NCBI RefSeq assembly: GCF_000282475.1
Contig: NZ_AKJF01000074.1
Coordinates: 57,045 to 121,044 of the forward strand
Length of the DNA stretch: 64,000 nucleotides
Reading direction: 5' to 3'
Source: Pseudomonas sp. GM78
GTDB taxonomy: Bacteria > Pseudomonadota > Gammaproteobacteria > Pseudomonadales > Pseudomonadaceae
Both the position numbers and the translations under genes were made by a program. The notes below the pieces were generated by a model. The model saw nothing but the letters and a program-made list of their open reading frames with translations. It was not told the origin of the DNA and searched no databases. Positions within the stretch are counted from its first letter, which is position 1; every line of letters starts with the position of its first letter. Positions 40,683 through 51,714 of the stretch are shown piece by piece.

Positions 40683-41453
40683 ATGCGGCGCGTGGTGTTC
40701 AATCAGAAAGGTGGCGTGGGCAAATCCAGCATTGCCTGCAATCTGGCGGCAGTCAGCGCCAGCGAGGGTTATCGCACCCTGTTGGTCGATCTCGATGCCC
40801 AGGCCAACTCCACTCAGTACCTGACGGGACTCACCGGTGACGATATCCCGATGGGGATTGCCGATTTCTTCAAGCAGACCCTGTCCTCCGGGCCTTTCTC
40901 CAAAAAGAACCAGGTCGATATCTACGAAACGCCCTTTGATAACCTCCATGTCATCACTGCCACGGCCGAGCTGGCGGACTTGCAGCCCAAACTTGAGGCC
41001 AAGCACAAGATCAACAAGCTGCGCAAATTGCTCGAAGAGCTTGATGAAGATTACGACCGAATCTATCTGGACACGCCGCCAGCATTGAATTTTTATGCGG
41101 TTTCGGCGTTGATTGCCGCTGATCGTGTATTGATTCCCTTTGATTGCGACAGTTTTTCGCGGCAGGCGCTGTACGGAGTGCTGGCTGAGATAGAAGAGCT
41201 GAAGGATGACCATAACGAAGGCCTGGAAGTCGAAGGCATCGTGGTCAACCAGTTCCAGGCCCGCGCCAGCCTGCCGCAGCAAATCCTCGACGAATTGATC
41301 GCCGAAGGCCTGCCGGTGCTGCCGGTGTACTTGGGCAGCTCGGTGCGCATGCGCGAATCCCATCAGGCCAACACGCCGCTGATCCATCTCGACCCGCGGC
41401 ACAAGCTGACGCAGCAGTTTGTCGAGTTGCACAATCTGCTGGAAAACACCTGA
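40683..41453 (+). CDS. ParA-family ATPase, orphan
   Basis: It has 256 residues. The deviant Walker A motif KGGVGKSS starts near residue 9 ([20 protein letters not shown]), and DLDAQANST and DTPPALNFY are the other ParA nucleotide motifs. No parB or centromere-like repeats lie next to it, so it is more likely to position a protein or structure than a plasmid. It matches PAO1 PA5028 from memory. ATG 40683 with GGAGG is clear; an open frame 75 bases upstream lacks a better start. Confidence 0.9.
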   Translation: MRRVVFNQKGGVGKSSIACNLAAVSASEGYRTLLVDLDAQANSTQYLTGLTGDDIPMGIADFFKQTLSSGPFSKKNQVDIYETPFDNLHVITATAELADLQPKLEAKHKINKLRKLLEELDEDYDRIYLDTPPALNFYAVSALIAADRVLIPFDCDSFSRQALYGVLAEIEELKDDHNEGLEVEGIVVNQFQARASLPQQILDELIAEGLPVLPVYLGSSVRMRESHQANTPLIHLDPRHKLTQQFVELHNLLENT

Positions 41454-41476
41454 TCTTTGCTGTCTGCACAAAACAC

Positions 41477-41566
41477 TGTAGGAGCGAGCCTGCTCGCGAT
41501 GGCGGTAGATCAGTCAACAGAGATGTTGAATGTAAAGCCCTCATCGCGAGCAGGCTCGCTCCTCCA
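41477..41566. repeat. REP-type inverted repeat, family B
   Basis: TGTAGGAGCGAGCCTGCTCG pairs with CATCGCGAGCAGGCTCGCTC plus CTCCA across a centre of about 40 bases. It lies between the convergent parA and trxC genes. Confidence 0.88.
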
Positions 41567-41582
41567 GTGGTTCCGAAGACCT

Positions 41583-42017
41583 TCAGATCCCCTGGCTACG
41601 CAACCAGCTCATCAGCTGCGGTAACGGGAACGCCCCGCTCTGACGTGCCACTTCCCGGCCGTTCTTGAACAGAATCAGGCTCGGAATCGAGCGAATTCCC
41701 AACTGTGCCGACAATTGCTGGTTCGCCTCGCTGTCCAGCTTGGCCAGCCGACACTTGCCGGCCAATTGCCCTGCCGCCTGTTCGAACACCGGCGCAAACG
41801 ACTTGCACGGCCCGCACCAGTCCGCCCACACATCCACCAAAAGCGGCAGATCGCCCTTGATCTGACTGGCGTAATCACCTTGCTTGAGTTCGAAGGGCTT
41901 GTTCAGCAGGACCTCGGCCTTGCAGCGTCCGCATTTCGGATGGTCGCCCAGGCGCTCGGCGGGAATGCGGTTGAGGCCGTTGCAGTGGGGGCAGGGGATG
42001 AGGAGTGGTTCAGTCAT
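41583..42017 (-). CDS. trxC: Thioredoxin 2
   Basis: This 144-residue cytoplasmic dithiol reductase has the active site WCGPC at 67-71 (Cys68 and Cys71). The N-terminal extension carries a zinc site, Cys9-X2-Cys12 and Cys29-X2-Cys32, which marks the TrxC type. In E. coli it is under OxyR; no such site was sought here. The gene is 72 bases after selO on the same strand. Confidence 0.96.
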   Translation of the reverse strand: MTEPLLIPCPHCNGLNRIPAERLGDHPKCGRCKAEVLLNKPFELKQGDYASQIKGDLPLLVDVWADWCGPCKSFAPVFEQAAGQLAGKCRLAKLDSEANQQLSAQLGIRSIPSLILFKNGREVARQSGAFPLPQLMSWLRSQGI

Positions 42018-42089
42018 GAGGTATATCCAGTGAGAAGCGAGTAGTTCCTATCTGGAGCCACCCGCTCGGATTTTCAATCGCGTGGCACC

Positions 42090-43601
<1,512 letters not shown>

Positions 43602-46600
43602 TTAGTCGAGTTTGGCGGCAGGCGGTTCTTGCGCCGGTTTGCCGTCGACCAGTGGCACGATGGTTTTCGCTTCCGGTTCGATCGGCACCATCTTGTATTC
43701 CTGGCCGTGGAGATTCTTCAGGTAGACCTCCATCTGGCGGAACGAGATGTTGATGTGCTGCTTCTTGAACTCGCGGTTGATGAAGCGGTTGACCTCATCG
43801 AGCACCGGGTTGCGGTCGCCGAGGTCGCGTACATGCATGCGCAACTCGTGGTCGAGGGTGCTTTCGCCGAAGTTCAGGAAGTACACGTGCGGCTCGGGTT
43901 CCTTGAGCACCCGCGGATTTTCCCGTGCGGCTTTCAACAGCAGCTCTTTCACCAGGTCCAGGTCCGAGCCGTAATCGACCCCAAGCTTGAGCGTCACGCG
44001 GGTGATGGTGTCGGTCAGCGACCAGTTGATCAGTTGTCCGGTAATGAACGTCTTGTTCGGGACAATGATGTCCTTGCGGTCAAAGTCGGTGATGGTGGTG
44101 GCGCGAATGCGGATCTTGCTCACCGTGCCAGACAGGTTGCCGATGGTGATGGTGTCACCGATGCGCACCGGGCGTTCGAACAGGATCATGATGCCGGAGA
44201 TGAAGTTGGCGAAGATCTCCTGCATACCGAAGCCGAGGCCGACCGAGAGCGCCGCGACCAGCCATTGCAACTTGTCCCAGCTCACGCCGAGGGTCGACAG
44301 GGTGGAGACGAAACCGATACCGGCGATCACGTAGGACAGCAACGTGGTGGTGGCATAGGCGCTGCCCTGGGCCAGGTTCAGCTTCGACAGCACGAACACT
44401 TCCAGCAGACCCGGCAAGTTACGCGCCAGGGCAAAGGTGATGCCGATGATGATCAGCGCGCCGAGCATGTCGCCGATGCTGATCGGCACCATGCTCATGT
44501 TGGCGCCGGTGCCGCTGGTGTATTCGTAGAGGGTGACGTTGTCCAGGTACGAGAACACCGTGATCAGGTCGGCCCAGACCCAATACAGCGCAGCGATGAA
44601 GCCGCCCAGCAGCGCCAGGCGGATCAGGCGCAGGGACTGTTCATTGACCTTTTCGATGTCCATCGTGGGTTCTTCAATGACCGCTTCGCCGTCGCCGGCC
44701 TCTTTCGCCGCCTGGCGTTTGGCCAGGGCGCGCTGGTAAGCCAGGCGGCGTGCCGCCACGCTCAGGCCGCGCACGAAGGTCGCTTCGATTACCAGCCAGA
44801 ACATCAGCAGGTAAAGGGTGTTGATCAGCCGGTCACTGAGTTTGAGCGCGGTGTAGTAGTAGCCGAAGCACACGGCCACGAACAACGCGATAGGCAGCGC
44901 GGTAAACACGATGCCCAGGGCCTTGCGGAACAACGAGGCGTTTTCGTGGGTCGGGCTGCTGATCAGCAAGCGACTGAGCAGCCAGGTCATCAAGGCGTAG
45001 CAGATCAGCACCACCGGCATGCCGAGCACGTCATCGGCCAGTGCCGCCGGTTGCAGTTCCGCCACCGCCACCACGGTGACCAGCGCCATCACCACCATGC
45101 CAAGGCGACGGACCCAACCGCGCAGGAACTCCACCTGGGGTTTTTCCCAGCGGAAGTGCAGTTCCGCCACGCCAGCCGGCGCAAGGATTCGGTAGGCGGT
45201 GTAGAACACCAGCCAGGCTCCGGCCATTTGCAGCAATGCCGCGCCCATGCTCGCGTTTTGCCCGCGGGCGTCGATTTGCAGGGCCAGGCCACACAAGGCG
45301 AGGCCCAGGGACACCGGCATTGCCAGCAGGATGTTGATCAAAATCGCCTGGGGCGTGTGCCACTGGCTGTCACGCTTGAAGTGTCCGATGTCCTGGTGGA
45401 CTTTGTTCAGGCGGGCATACAGCTGCTTGCGTCGCCATAGCAGTGCGCCAATCAGCAGTGCCAGCGGCAGGAACAACAGTGGGCGTTGGGTCAGGCCGTC
45501 GACCAATTCGCTCAGGCTCGAAGCCCAGGGCAGGCTATCGACCTGACGGCTCAGGCGCTCCGGCACAGTACGAAACCACTCCACATCCAGCGGCTTGTTG
45601 CTGGGAATCCAGAACATCTGCTCATCAAGTGTCGCCCGCAGGCTTTGCGCAGTGCTGAGCAGTTGCTTCTGGTTGAGTTGCAGGGTGATGGATTCGTTGA
45701 GTACTGCACTCAGTTCGCGATTCAGTCGTTCCAGCAGGTCGGCACGGGTGGTGGCCAGTTCCAGCAGGGTTTTGCGCAGCTGTGGCGTGACCTGCTCGGG
45801 CGGCTGGGTCGACAGCAGGTTGTCGACGTAGGTCGCCGGGTTGCTGAGCAGCTCCCGTTGCTGGCTGACCTCGAACTGATACAGGCGGATATCGGCGATC
45901 TGGTCCGCCAGGTCACGGTCGACCCGAAGGCGTGGCAAGGCTTGTTTCTGCTTGTAGAGAATCTTGGAGAGCAGCAGGCTGCCTTTGAGCACGTTGATCT
46001 GCTCGTCCAGGGCGGAATCGCTCTGGGTCAGGCTGTCCAGTTGTTGCTTGGTTTGCAGGTTCTTCTGCGTGACTTCATTGAGACGGTCGGTGCTTTTGAG
46101 CAGGTAGTCCGAGAGCTTCAGGTTGGCCGTGCTTTCGACAGCCAGCAGGCTGCTGCCACCGGCCTTCTGTGCTTCGATCGATTGCTGGGTGACCGTTTCC
46201 TGAGACTGTGCGAGGCGCTTCTGGTTGATCAGGTTTTGCAGTTCTTGAATTTCCTGATCCAGGCGATCGGACTTTTCCGTCAACAGATCATGCTGGCTGT
46301 TACCCAGGTCTTGCAGCTGGGTATTGCCCGCCAGCTCCTGGCGGCGCAGCGGGATCAGAGCGTTCAATGCCGTGAGCTCGGCATTGAGCTGGTCGCGCTG
46401 CTCGGCACTCAGGGTCTTGCCGGCGTCTTTGCCGGCCTTGAGGATGTTGTTGATCTGCTGGATGCGCGTCTGGCTGGCGGAAATTTCCGCTTGGGCACGT
46501 TCGGGGCGAGTCTGGGCGGTAATGATCAGGCTGTTGGCGTCGCCCAGGGCTTTTTGCAGATCGCTTTGCTGGGTCGCACGTTCGGTGAGCAGTTGCTCAA

Positions 46601-46952
46601 GTTGCTGGATCGACTCTTTGGCAAAACGTTGCGCGACCGGCACCACGCTGCTGGCCTTCAGGCGGGCCAGCTCACGCTGGTTCTCGATGGTCAGTTTGGG
46701 CGCGCTGGCCAGTTGTTGCTTGAGGTCGACCAGCTTCTGCTCGTAATCGCGCTTGTTGTTGAGCTGTGTCAGCGTGCTTTGCAGGACGGACTGCAGGGCC
46801 TTTTGATCGGCTTCCGGCAGTTTGCGGTCGGCGATCTTGTCCAGGCTCGCCTGCACGGATTCGCGGGTGGGTGGTTCGGCGGCTTGCAGCGTGCCGACGG
46901 AGAGGCTCAGGCCCAACAGGACCATGACGAAAAAGGTGCGCAGGCTTGACAT
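43602..46952 (-). CDS. mscK: Mechanosensitive channel MscK (KefA type)
   Basis: This large inner-membrane channel opens under membrane tension and releases solutes; E. coli MscK is also K+-sensitive. It has 1116 residues. A signal peptide ends near LQAAE (residue 25). A long periplasmic, coiled-coil-rich domain runs to about 470, about eight membrane helices follow, and then the MscS-like channel domain (from about 890) with LSVGLGFGMQEIFANFISG and FERPVRIGDTITIG. It is 34 bases downstream of the nhaP2 stop and is probably cotranscribed with it and with selO. Confidence 0.93.
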   Translation of the reverse strand: MSSLRTFFVMVLLGLSLSVGTLQAAEPPTRESVQASLDKIADRKLPEADQKALQSVLQSTLTQLNNKRDYEQKLVDLKQQLASAPKLTIENQRELARLKASSVVPVAQRFAKESIQQLEQLLTERATQQSDLQKALGDANSLIITAQTRPERAQAEISASQTRIQQINNILKAGKDAGKTLSAEQRDQLNAELTALNALIPLRRQELAGNTQLQDLGNSQHDLLTEKSDRLDQEIQELQNLINQKRLAQSQETVTQQSIEAQKAGGSSLLAVESTANLKLSDYLLKSTDRLNEVTQKNLQTKQQLDSLTQSDSALDEQINVLKGSLLLSKILYKQKQALPRLRVDRDLADQIADIRLYQFEVSQQRELLSNPATYVDNLLSTQPPEQVTPQLRKTLLELATTRADLLERLNRELSAVLNESITLQLNQKQLLSTAQSLRATLDEQMFWIPSNKPLDVEWFRTVPERLSRQVDSLPWASSLSELVDGLTQRPLLFLPLALLIGALLWRRKQLYARLNKVHQDIGHFKRDSQWHTPQAILINILLAMPVSLGLALCGLALQIDARGQNASMGAALLQMAGAWLVFYTAYRILAPAGVAELHFRWEKPQVEFLRGWVRRLGMVVMALVTVVAVAELQPAALADDVLGMPVVLICYALMTWLLSRLLISSPTHENASLFRKALGIVFTALPIALFVAVCFGYYYTALKLSDRLINTLYLLMFWLVIEATFVRGLSVAARRLAYQRALAKRQAAKEAGDGEAVIEEPTMDIEKVNEQSLRLIRLALLGGFIAALYWVWADLITVFSYLDNVTLYEYTSGTGANMSMVPISIGDMLGALIIIGITFALARNLPGLLEVFVLSKLNLAQGSAYATTTLLSYVIAGIGFVSTLSTLGVSWDKLQWLVAALSVGLGFGMQEIFANFISGIMILFERPVRIGDTITIGNLSGTVSKIRIRATTITDFDRKDIIVPNKTFITGQLINWSLTDTITRVTLKLGVDYGSDLDLVKELLLKAARENPRVLKEPEPHVYFLNFGESTLDHELRMHVRDLGDRNPVLDEVNRFINREFKKQHINISFRQMEVYLKNLHGQEYKMVPIEPEAKTIVPLVDGKPAQEPPAAKLD

Positions 46953-46986
46953 AAAGACCGATCAAATACGAGGCGAAGAGTGGAGT

Positions 46987-48729
46987 TTAGAGGAAGAGTC
47001 CAGGACCCGGGCGACTTCCTTCGGGGAATCTGACGCCCACTTTGCCGATCTTGTTCCCCTCCATGACCGCAACGGTCCAGATGGTGTTGTTCCATTCAAC
47101 CTGGTCACCGACCACGGGTGCACCCCCAACCTTCTGGGCAATGAAGTGCCCCAGAGACATGTCCGGATCGATGCCTTCGACCTTCAACCCGTACAGGGCG
47201 GCAACCGCGGCCAGCTGGGCGTCTCCTTCGAGTACGAAGTCACCGAAGAAGCGCAAATCGAGACCCCGTTGCGGTGCCTGGCTGAACAGTTTTCCAAGGG
47301 CCGGCAGGTTGTGTTCATGGCCAATAACACACAGCAAATCATCGACTTCGAGCACCGTACTACCCGACGGATGGAGCAGTTGTTCGCCACGAAACAGGGC
47401 AGCGATACGGGTACCTTCGGGCATTTTCAGCTCGCGAAGGTGCGAACCGATGCACCATTTTTCGGCACCGAGGCGGTAAACGAACAGCTCCCATTCGCTG
47501 GTGACGTGCACTTCCAGGGCCGAGCGGGAAATTGGCGCAGGCTCCGGTGGCACCGTCACCTTCAGCAGTTTGGCGATCCACGGCAGGCTCGTGCCCTGCA
47601 CCAGCAGCGACACCAGCACGATGAAGAAGGCGAGGTTGAAGTACAGCTGGGCGTTGGGCAGGCCAGCCATCAGCGGGAACACCGCCAGAATGATCGGAAC
47701 TGCGCCGCGCAATCCAACCCAGGAAATGAACGCCTTCTCGCGCCCGTGGAATGCCTTGAACGGTAGCAGGCCGACCATCACCGACAACGGCCGGGCAAAC
47801 AGGATCATCCACAGCGCCAGTCCCAGCGCCGGCAGGGCAATCGGCAACAGGTCGTGGGGCGTGACCAGCAGCCCCAGCACCAGGAACATGCCGATCTGCG
47901 CCAGCCAGGCCATGCCGTCGAGCATGTGCAGGATGCCGTGGCGGCTGCGCACCGGCCGGTTACCGATAACCAGGCCGCACAGGTACACCGCCAGAAAGCC
48001 GCTGCCGTGCAGAGCGTTGGTCAGGGCGAACACCACCAGGCCACCGGCAATGACCAGGATGGGATAGAGGCCGGTGGCCAGGTTGATCCGGTTGACCAGT
48101 TGCAGCATCAGCCAGCCACCGCCCAGGCCGATGACGCCACCGATGCCGAACTCGCGCAGCAGGTGGGTCAGCAGGCTCCAGTGCAGGCCCGTCTGGCCAC
48201 TGGCAAGCATGTCGATCAGGGTCACGGTGAGGAACACCGCCATCGGGTCGTTGCTGCCGGATTCGATTTCCAGGCTGGCGGTTACCCGTTCGTTCAGGCC
48301 CTTGCCGCCCAGCAGCGAAAACACTGCCGCGGCGTCGGTGGAGCCGACAATGGCGCCGATCAGCAGGCCCTGGATCAGGTTCAAATCGAACAGCCAGGCC
48401 GCGGCCATGCCGGTCAACCCGGTGGTGATCAACACCCCAACCGTGGCCAGCGATAGCGCCGGCCATAACGCCACGCGGAAACTCGATACGCGGGTACGCA
48501 AGCCGCCGTCCAGCAGGATCACCGCCAGTGCCAGGTTGCCGACCAGATAAGCGGTGGGGTAATTGTCGAAGATAATGCCGCCGCCATCGACGCCGGCCGC
48601 CATGCCCACGGCCAGGATGATCACCAGGATCGGGATGCCGAGGCGCGATGAAAGTGAACTCACCAGAATGCTCGCACCTACCAGCAACGCGCCGATCAAG
48701 AACAGGCTGTTGATGGTCGTCGCATTCAA
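46987..48729 (-). CDS. nhaP2: K+/H+ antiporter NhaP2 (CvrA)
   Basis: This CPA1 antiporter, 580 residues, has about 12 membrane helices up to about residue 390, with the ion site GSTDAAAVF and [12 protein letters not shown] TrkA-C type domain (about 400-480) and a CorC/HlyC-type C-terminal domain (about 490-575) follow, the latter normal for NhaP2. The start is TTG at 48729 with GGAGT 7 bases upstream, giving [16 protein letters not shown] as in P. aeruginosa. It should extrude K+ and protect against osmotic shock, in line with the adjacent mscK. Confidence 0.92.
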   Translation of the reverse strand: MNATTINSLFLIGALLVGASILVSSLSSRLGIPILVIILAVGMAAGVDGGGIIFDNYPTAYLVGNLALAVILLDGGLRTRVSSFRVALWPALSLATVGVLITTGLTGMAAAWLFDLNLIQGLLIGAIVGSTDAAAVFSLLGGKGLNERVTASLEIESGSNDPMAVFLTVTLIDMLASGQTGLHWSLLTHLLREFGIGGVIGLGGGWLMLQLVNRINLATGLYPILVIAGGLVVFALTNALHGSGFLAVYLCGLVIGNRPVRSRHGILHMLDGMAWLAQIGMFLVLGLLVTPHDLLPIALPALGLALWMILFARPLSVMVGLLPFKAFHGREKAFISWVGLRGAVPIILAVFPLMAGLPNAQLYFNLAFFIVLVSLLVQGTSLPWIAKLLKVTVPPEPAPISRSALEVHVTSEWELFVYRLGAEKWCIGSHLRELKMPEGTRIAALFRGEQLLHPSGSTVLEVDDLLCVIGHEHNLPALGKLFSQAPQRGLDLRFFGDFVLEGDAQLAAVAALYGLKVEGIDPDMSLGHFIAQKVGGAPVVGDQVEWNNTIWTVAVMEGNKIGKVGVRFPEGSRPGPGLFL

Positions 48730-49030
48730 AGGCAGTACTCCGGAAAGGCTGAAAGGCGGGCACAAACTGACCATGCAGTCTGCGTGCCATCGATTCTAAC
48801 CTGTTGAATTGTGATGCTGTCAAAAAGCTTTGCAGGAGCGGTCGGTCGAAGTTCGTTGATTTGCGCCACGGCGACGAAGTGCAGGAACCAGATGGGCCAA
48901 TCACAGTCTCTACAGTTCGCGAGAATGGTCACTGGTCAGGAAAATCAAGGCCTTGCGCCCGTATAACCCTGGCATCCACCGTGACTTTTCTTTATCGTAC
49001 GCGCCCTTTGAAAATGCCCGGAAAATCAAA
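48730..49030. promoter_or_regulatory. Divergent region between nhaP2 and the TIGR02449/zapA pair
   Basis: This 301-base gap between divergent genes has no convincing ORF. Apart from the nhaP2 ribosome site at its left edge and a GGAAAA site before the plus-strand gene, no clear promoter or repeat was found. Confidence 0.4.
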
Positions 49031-49261
49031 ATGTTGGAAGCATCCCTAAGCCAATTGGAACAACTGGTCAGCGATCTGGTGCAACAAAACCAGACCTTGG
49101 TCAGCACTAACCAGACCCTGAGCGCCGAACTGGCCCAGGCCAAGGATGAAAACGAAAGCCTGCAACTGAGCCTGATGGAACAGGAAGAGAAACAAGGCGC
49201 CACCGTGGCACGCATCCAGGCCCTGGTTGAGCGCGTCAGCGCTGGCCCTGTCGGCGCATGA
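49031..49261 (+). CDS. TIGR02449-family small coiled-coil protein
   Basis: This 76-residue protein is mostly one coiled coil (MLEASLSQLEQLVSDLVQQN, then LAQAKDENESLQLSLMEQEE). The family is found upstream of zapA and is annotated as a cell-division-associated protein of unknown action. The ATG follows GGAAAATCAAA. Its stop overlaps the zapA start (ATGA). Upstream in-frame codons back to 48953 lack a ribosome site. Confidence 0.75.
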   Translation: MLEASLSQLEQLVSDLVQQNQTLVSTNQTLSAELAQAKDENESLQLSLMEQEEKQGATVARIQALVERVSAGPVGA

Positions 49262-49557
49262 GTTACGGCGCAGGGGTAAAAGTCGTCTCGATCCTGGGGG
49301 AGGACTATTCGATCAGGGCTCCGGCCGGGGAAGAACAGACCCTGCTGGACGCCGCATTGATGTTGAAGGCTGCGCTGGCCGACACCAAGAAGAAGTACCC
49401 GACCCTGATCGGTGACCGACTGCTGGTGCTGGCGGCAATGAATCTGTGTTCCCAGCAGATCGAAATGCAAAAGCGCCACAAGCAGGAACTCGACCGTTAC
49501 CAAGAGCAAGTCAGCGCCACGGTTGAAGTGATCTCCAAGACGATCAATCAGGCCTGA
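49258..49557 (+). CDS. zapA: ZapA-like cell division protein, divergent copy
   Basis: This 99-residue protein has a ZapA globular head (VKVVSILGEDYSIRAPAGEE, LLDAALMLKAAL, DRLLVLAAMNLCSQQ) and a C-terminal helix. ZapA bundles FtsZ filaments at mid-cell. The sequence differs from the zapA that pseudomonads carry beside the 6S RNA gene and ygfA, and neither neighbour is here, so this looks like a paralog. It is coupled by ATGA to the coiled-coil gene. Confidence 0.75.
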   Translation: MSYGAGVKVVSILGEDYSIRAPAGEEQTLLDAALMLKAALADTKKKYPTLIGDRLLVLAAMNLCSQQIEMQKRHKQELDRYQEQVSATVEVISKTINQA

Positions 49558-49573
49558 TCGGCTTTGCGCACAA

Positions 49574-49648
49574 CCAAAGAATAAATTGTCGGTTTAGTTG
49601 TATACAATCGGCACGGCTGTTGCAGTGTTTCAGCCTCTTATTCTTTGG
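49574..49648 (+). promoter_or_regulatory. Long inverted repeat before the chemoreceptor gene
   Basis: CCAAAGAATAA (49574-49584) and TTATTCTTTGG (49638-49648) are perfect 11-base inverted arms around a 53-base centre that contains the palindrome TTGTATACAA (49598-49607). The right arm touches the GGGGGTG ribosome site of the next gene. It may be an operator, or an RNA stem that hides the ribosome site. Confidence 0.5.
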
Positions 49649-49657
49649 GGGTGCTCC

Positions 49658-51598
49658 ATGCAGTTCTGGCGACGCGGTATTCAGTGGCAGTTGATCCTGA
49701 GCATGGGCACCGCCCTGCTGGTCAGCATTCTGATCGTGGTTGGCGTTTATACCCTAGTGGTCAACCGCCTCGCCCAGCGCTATCTGGTCGAGCAGGCACT
49801 GCCGTCGAGCATCGAAGCGATGCGCAACGACATCGAACGCATTCTCGTGCAACCCCTCACCGCCGCCAAGGACATCGCCAGCAACAGCATGGTGCGTGAC
49901 TGGCTGGCCGCGGGTGAAGACAGTGCCCAGACCGGCACATTCACCACTTACCTTGAAGGCGTGCGCGCCGAACACAAAGCCTTTACCGCGTTGATGGTGG
50001 GCACGGCGTCCAACCATTACTTCAACGAAAAGGGCCTGGACCGGACCCTCAGTCGTTCCAATCCCAAAGACGCCTGGTTCTATACGTTCCTCGACAGCGA
50101 CCAGCCGCGCACCCTCAATATCGACAACGATGCGGCCACCGGAGAATTGGCGCTTTTCATCGACCTTAAAGTCGAGAAGGCCGGGAAGGTCGTGGGCGTT
50201 GCCGGGCTGGGCCTGAGCATGAAAGAGCTGTCCGAGCTGATCCACAACTTCAGTTTCGGTGAGCGTGGCAAGGTCTATCTCGTGCGCTCCGATGGTTTGA
50301 TCCAGGTCCATCCCGAGGCGCAACTCAGCGGCAAGCGTACCTTGGCAGAACAGATCGGCGAGCCGGCTGCGCAAGCCGTGATGGGCCAGCTGTCTACCTC
50401 CAAGACGTCTGCGTTTGTGCGCGATGACGAAGATTTCCTGGCATTGAGCCTGCCCCTTCGTGATCTGGGCTGGACCCTGGTGGCCGAAGTGCCACAGTCG
50501 CAGATCTACGCCGAAGCCCGTCGCGCCATGTGGATGAGTGGCGCAATTGGCCTGGCGGTGGCCCTGGTGTGCCTGTTGCTGGTGGTATTGCTGGCCCGTG
50601 GGTTGGTACGACCGATTCGTCAGGTAACAGCGGCGCTGGTAGCTATCGGTAGCGGTGGTGGAGATTTGACCCACCGGTTAGATTCCAGCCGCGCCGATGA
50701 ACTCGGTGGCCTGGCACGCGGCTTCAATCGATTCCTCGACAGCCAGCGCGAGATGATCGGTGAAGTACTGGCCACCAGCGAACGCTTGCGTACCGCCGTC
50801 GGCCAGGTGGCGCGGGTGGTGGACAACACCGCTGAGCGTTCCGGGCGCCAGCAGGAGATGACGGACATGGTTGCCACTGCTGTCCATGAAATGGGCCTGA
50901 CCGTGCAGGAAATTGCGCAAAATGCCGGCAACGCGGCAGTCGCTTCGCAAAACGCCCGAGATGAAGCCATGCAGGCGCGGGAGGTGGTCGGCGGTTCGAT
51001 CCGTCACATTGAAAGCATGTCTGACGAAATCGGTGTCGCCGCCAGCGCCGTTGCCGAACTGGCAGATCAGGTGGCATCGATTGATCAGGTGCTGGCGGTG
51101 ATTCGCGGGATTTCCGAACAGACCAACCTGCTGGCGCTTAACGCTGCGATTGAGGCAGCGCGGGCCGGGGATATGGGGCGCGGGTTTGCGGTGGTTGCCG
51201 ATGAAGTGCGTACGTTGGCTCGACGTACGCAGGCTTCCACCGATGAAATCCAGCAGATGATCGGCAGCCTCAAGCAGGGCGCGGAGAATGCGGTGTCGTC
51301 GATGCACACCGGGCAAGCGGCGACGGGCACGGGGGTGGAGTCGAGTCAGCGCACTGGGGCTTCGTTAGCGGCGATTACCGGGCAGGTCGAACACATCAGC
51401 GACATGAACCACCAGGTGGCGACGGCGACAGAAGAGCAGTCGGCGGTGACCGAGGAGATCAACCGCAACGTGCAGGGGATTTCCGATCTGGCGCGGGCGA
51501 CGGCGGGGGAGGTCAGGGCTTGTCGGGAGGATTGCCAGACGTTGCAGCGGTTGGCGGATGATCTGGCGCGGCAGATGGGTGGGTTCAAACTCAGCTGA
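49658..51598 (+). CDS. Methyl-accepting chemotaxis protein (dCache type)
   Basis: This 646-residue chemoreceptor has membrane helix 1 near 12-35, a periplasmic double-Cache sensor of about 250 residues, helix 2 near 290-315, a HAMP domain (about 315-370) and a signalling domain with the hairpin tip [20 protein letters not shown]. There is no C-terminal methylation-tether pentapeptide. The dCache amino-acid-binding motif is not clearly complete, so the ligand is unknown. ATG 49658 with GGGGGTG is the chosen start. Confidence 0.92.
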   Translation: MQFWRRGIQWQLILSMGTALLVSILIVVGVYTLVVNRLAQRYLVEQALPSSIEAMRNDIERILVQPLTAAKDIASNSMVRDWLAAGEDSAQTGTFTTYLEGVRAEHKAFTALMVGTASNHYFNEKGLDRTLSRSNPKDAWFYTFLDSDQPRTLNIDNDAATGELALFIDLKVEKAGKVVGVAGLGLSMKELSELIHNFSFGERGKVYLVRSDGLIQVHPEAQLSGKRTLAEQIGEPAAQAVMGQLSTSKTSAFVRDDEDFLALSLPLRDLGWTLVAEVPQSQIYAEARRAMWMSGAIGLAVALVCLLLVVLLARGLVRPIRQVTAALVAIGSGGGDLTHRLDSSRADELGGLARGFNRFLDSQREMIGEVLATSERLRTAVGQVARVVDNTAERSGRQQEMTDMVATAVHEMGLTVQEIAQNAGNAAVASQNARDEAMQAREVVGGSIRHIESMSDEIGVAASAVAELADQVASIDQVLAVIRGISEQTNLLALNAAIEAARAGDMGRGFAVVADEVRTLARRTQASTDEIQQMIGSLKQGAENAVSSMHTGQAATGTGVESSQRTGASLAAITGQVEHISDMNHQVATATEEQSAVTEEINRNVQGISDLARATAGEVRACREDCQTLQRLADDLARQMGGFKLS

Positions 51599-51618
51599 TG
51601 TGTTGTCTGTGCTGGCGC

Positions 51619-51685
51619 CATCGCGAGCAGGCTCACTCCTACATTTGGAACGCAATTCCCTTGTAGGAGCGAGCCTGCTCGCGAT
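51619..51685. repeat. REP-type inverted repeat, family B, short centre
   Basis: CATCGCGAGCAGGCTCACTC plus CTACA, a centre of about 19 bases, then TTGTAGGAGCGAGCCTGCTC plus GCGAT. It lies between the convergent chemoreceptor and acyl-CoA dehydrogenase genes. Confidence 0.87.
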
Positions 51686-51714
51686 TGGATTTCAGCTACT
51701 CCATAGAAGTTGGA

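Noticed and set aside
49558-49657. 6S RNA gene (ssrS) downstream of zapA
   Set aside because: The usual zapA neighbour was looked for, but the 100-base gap is too short and does not resemble 6S RNA.
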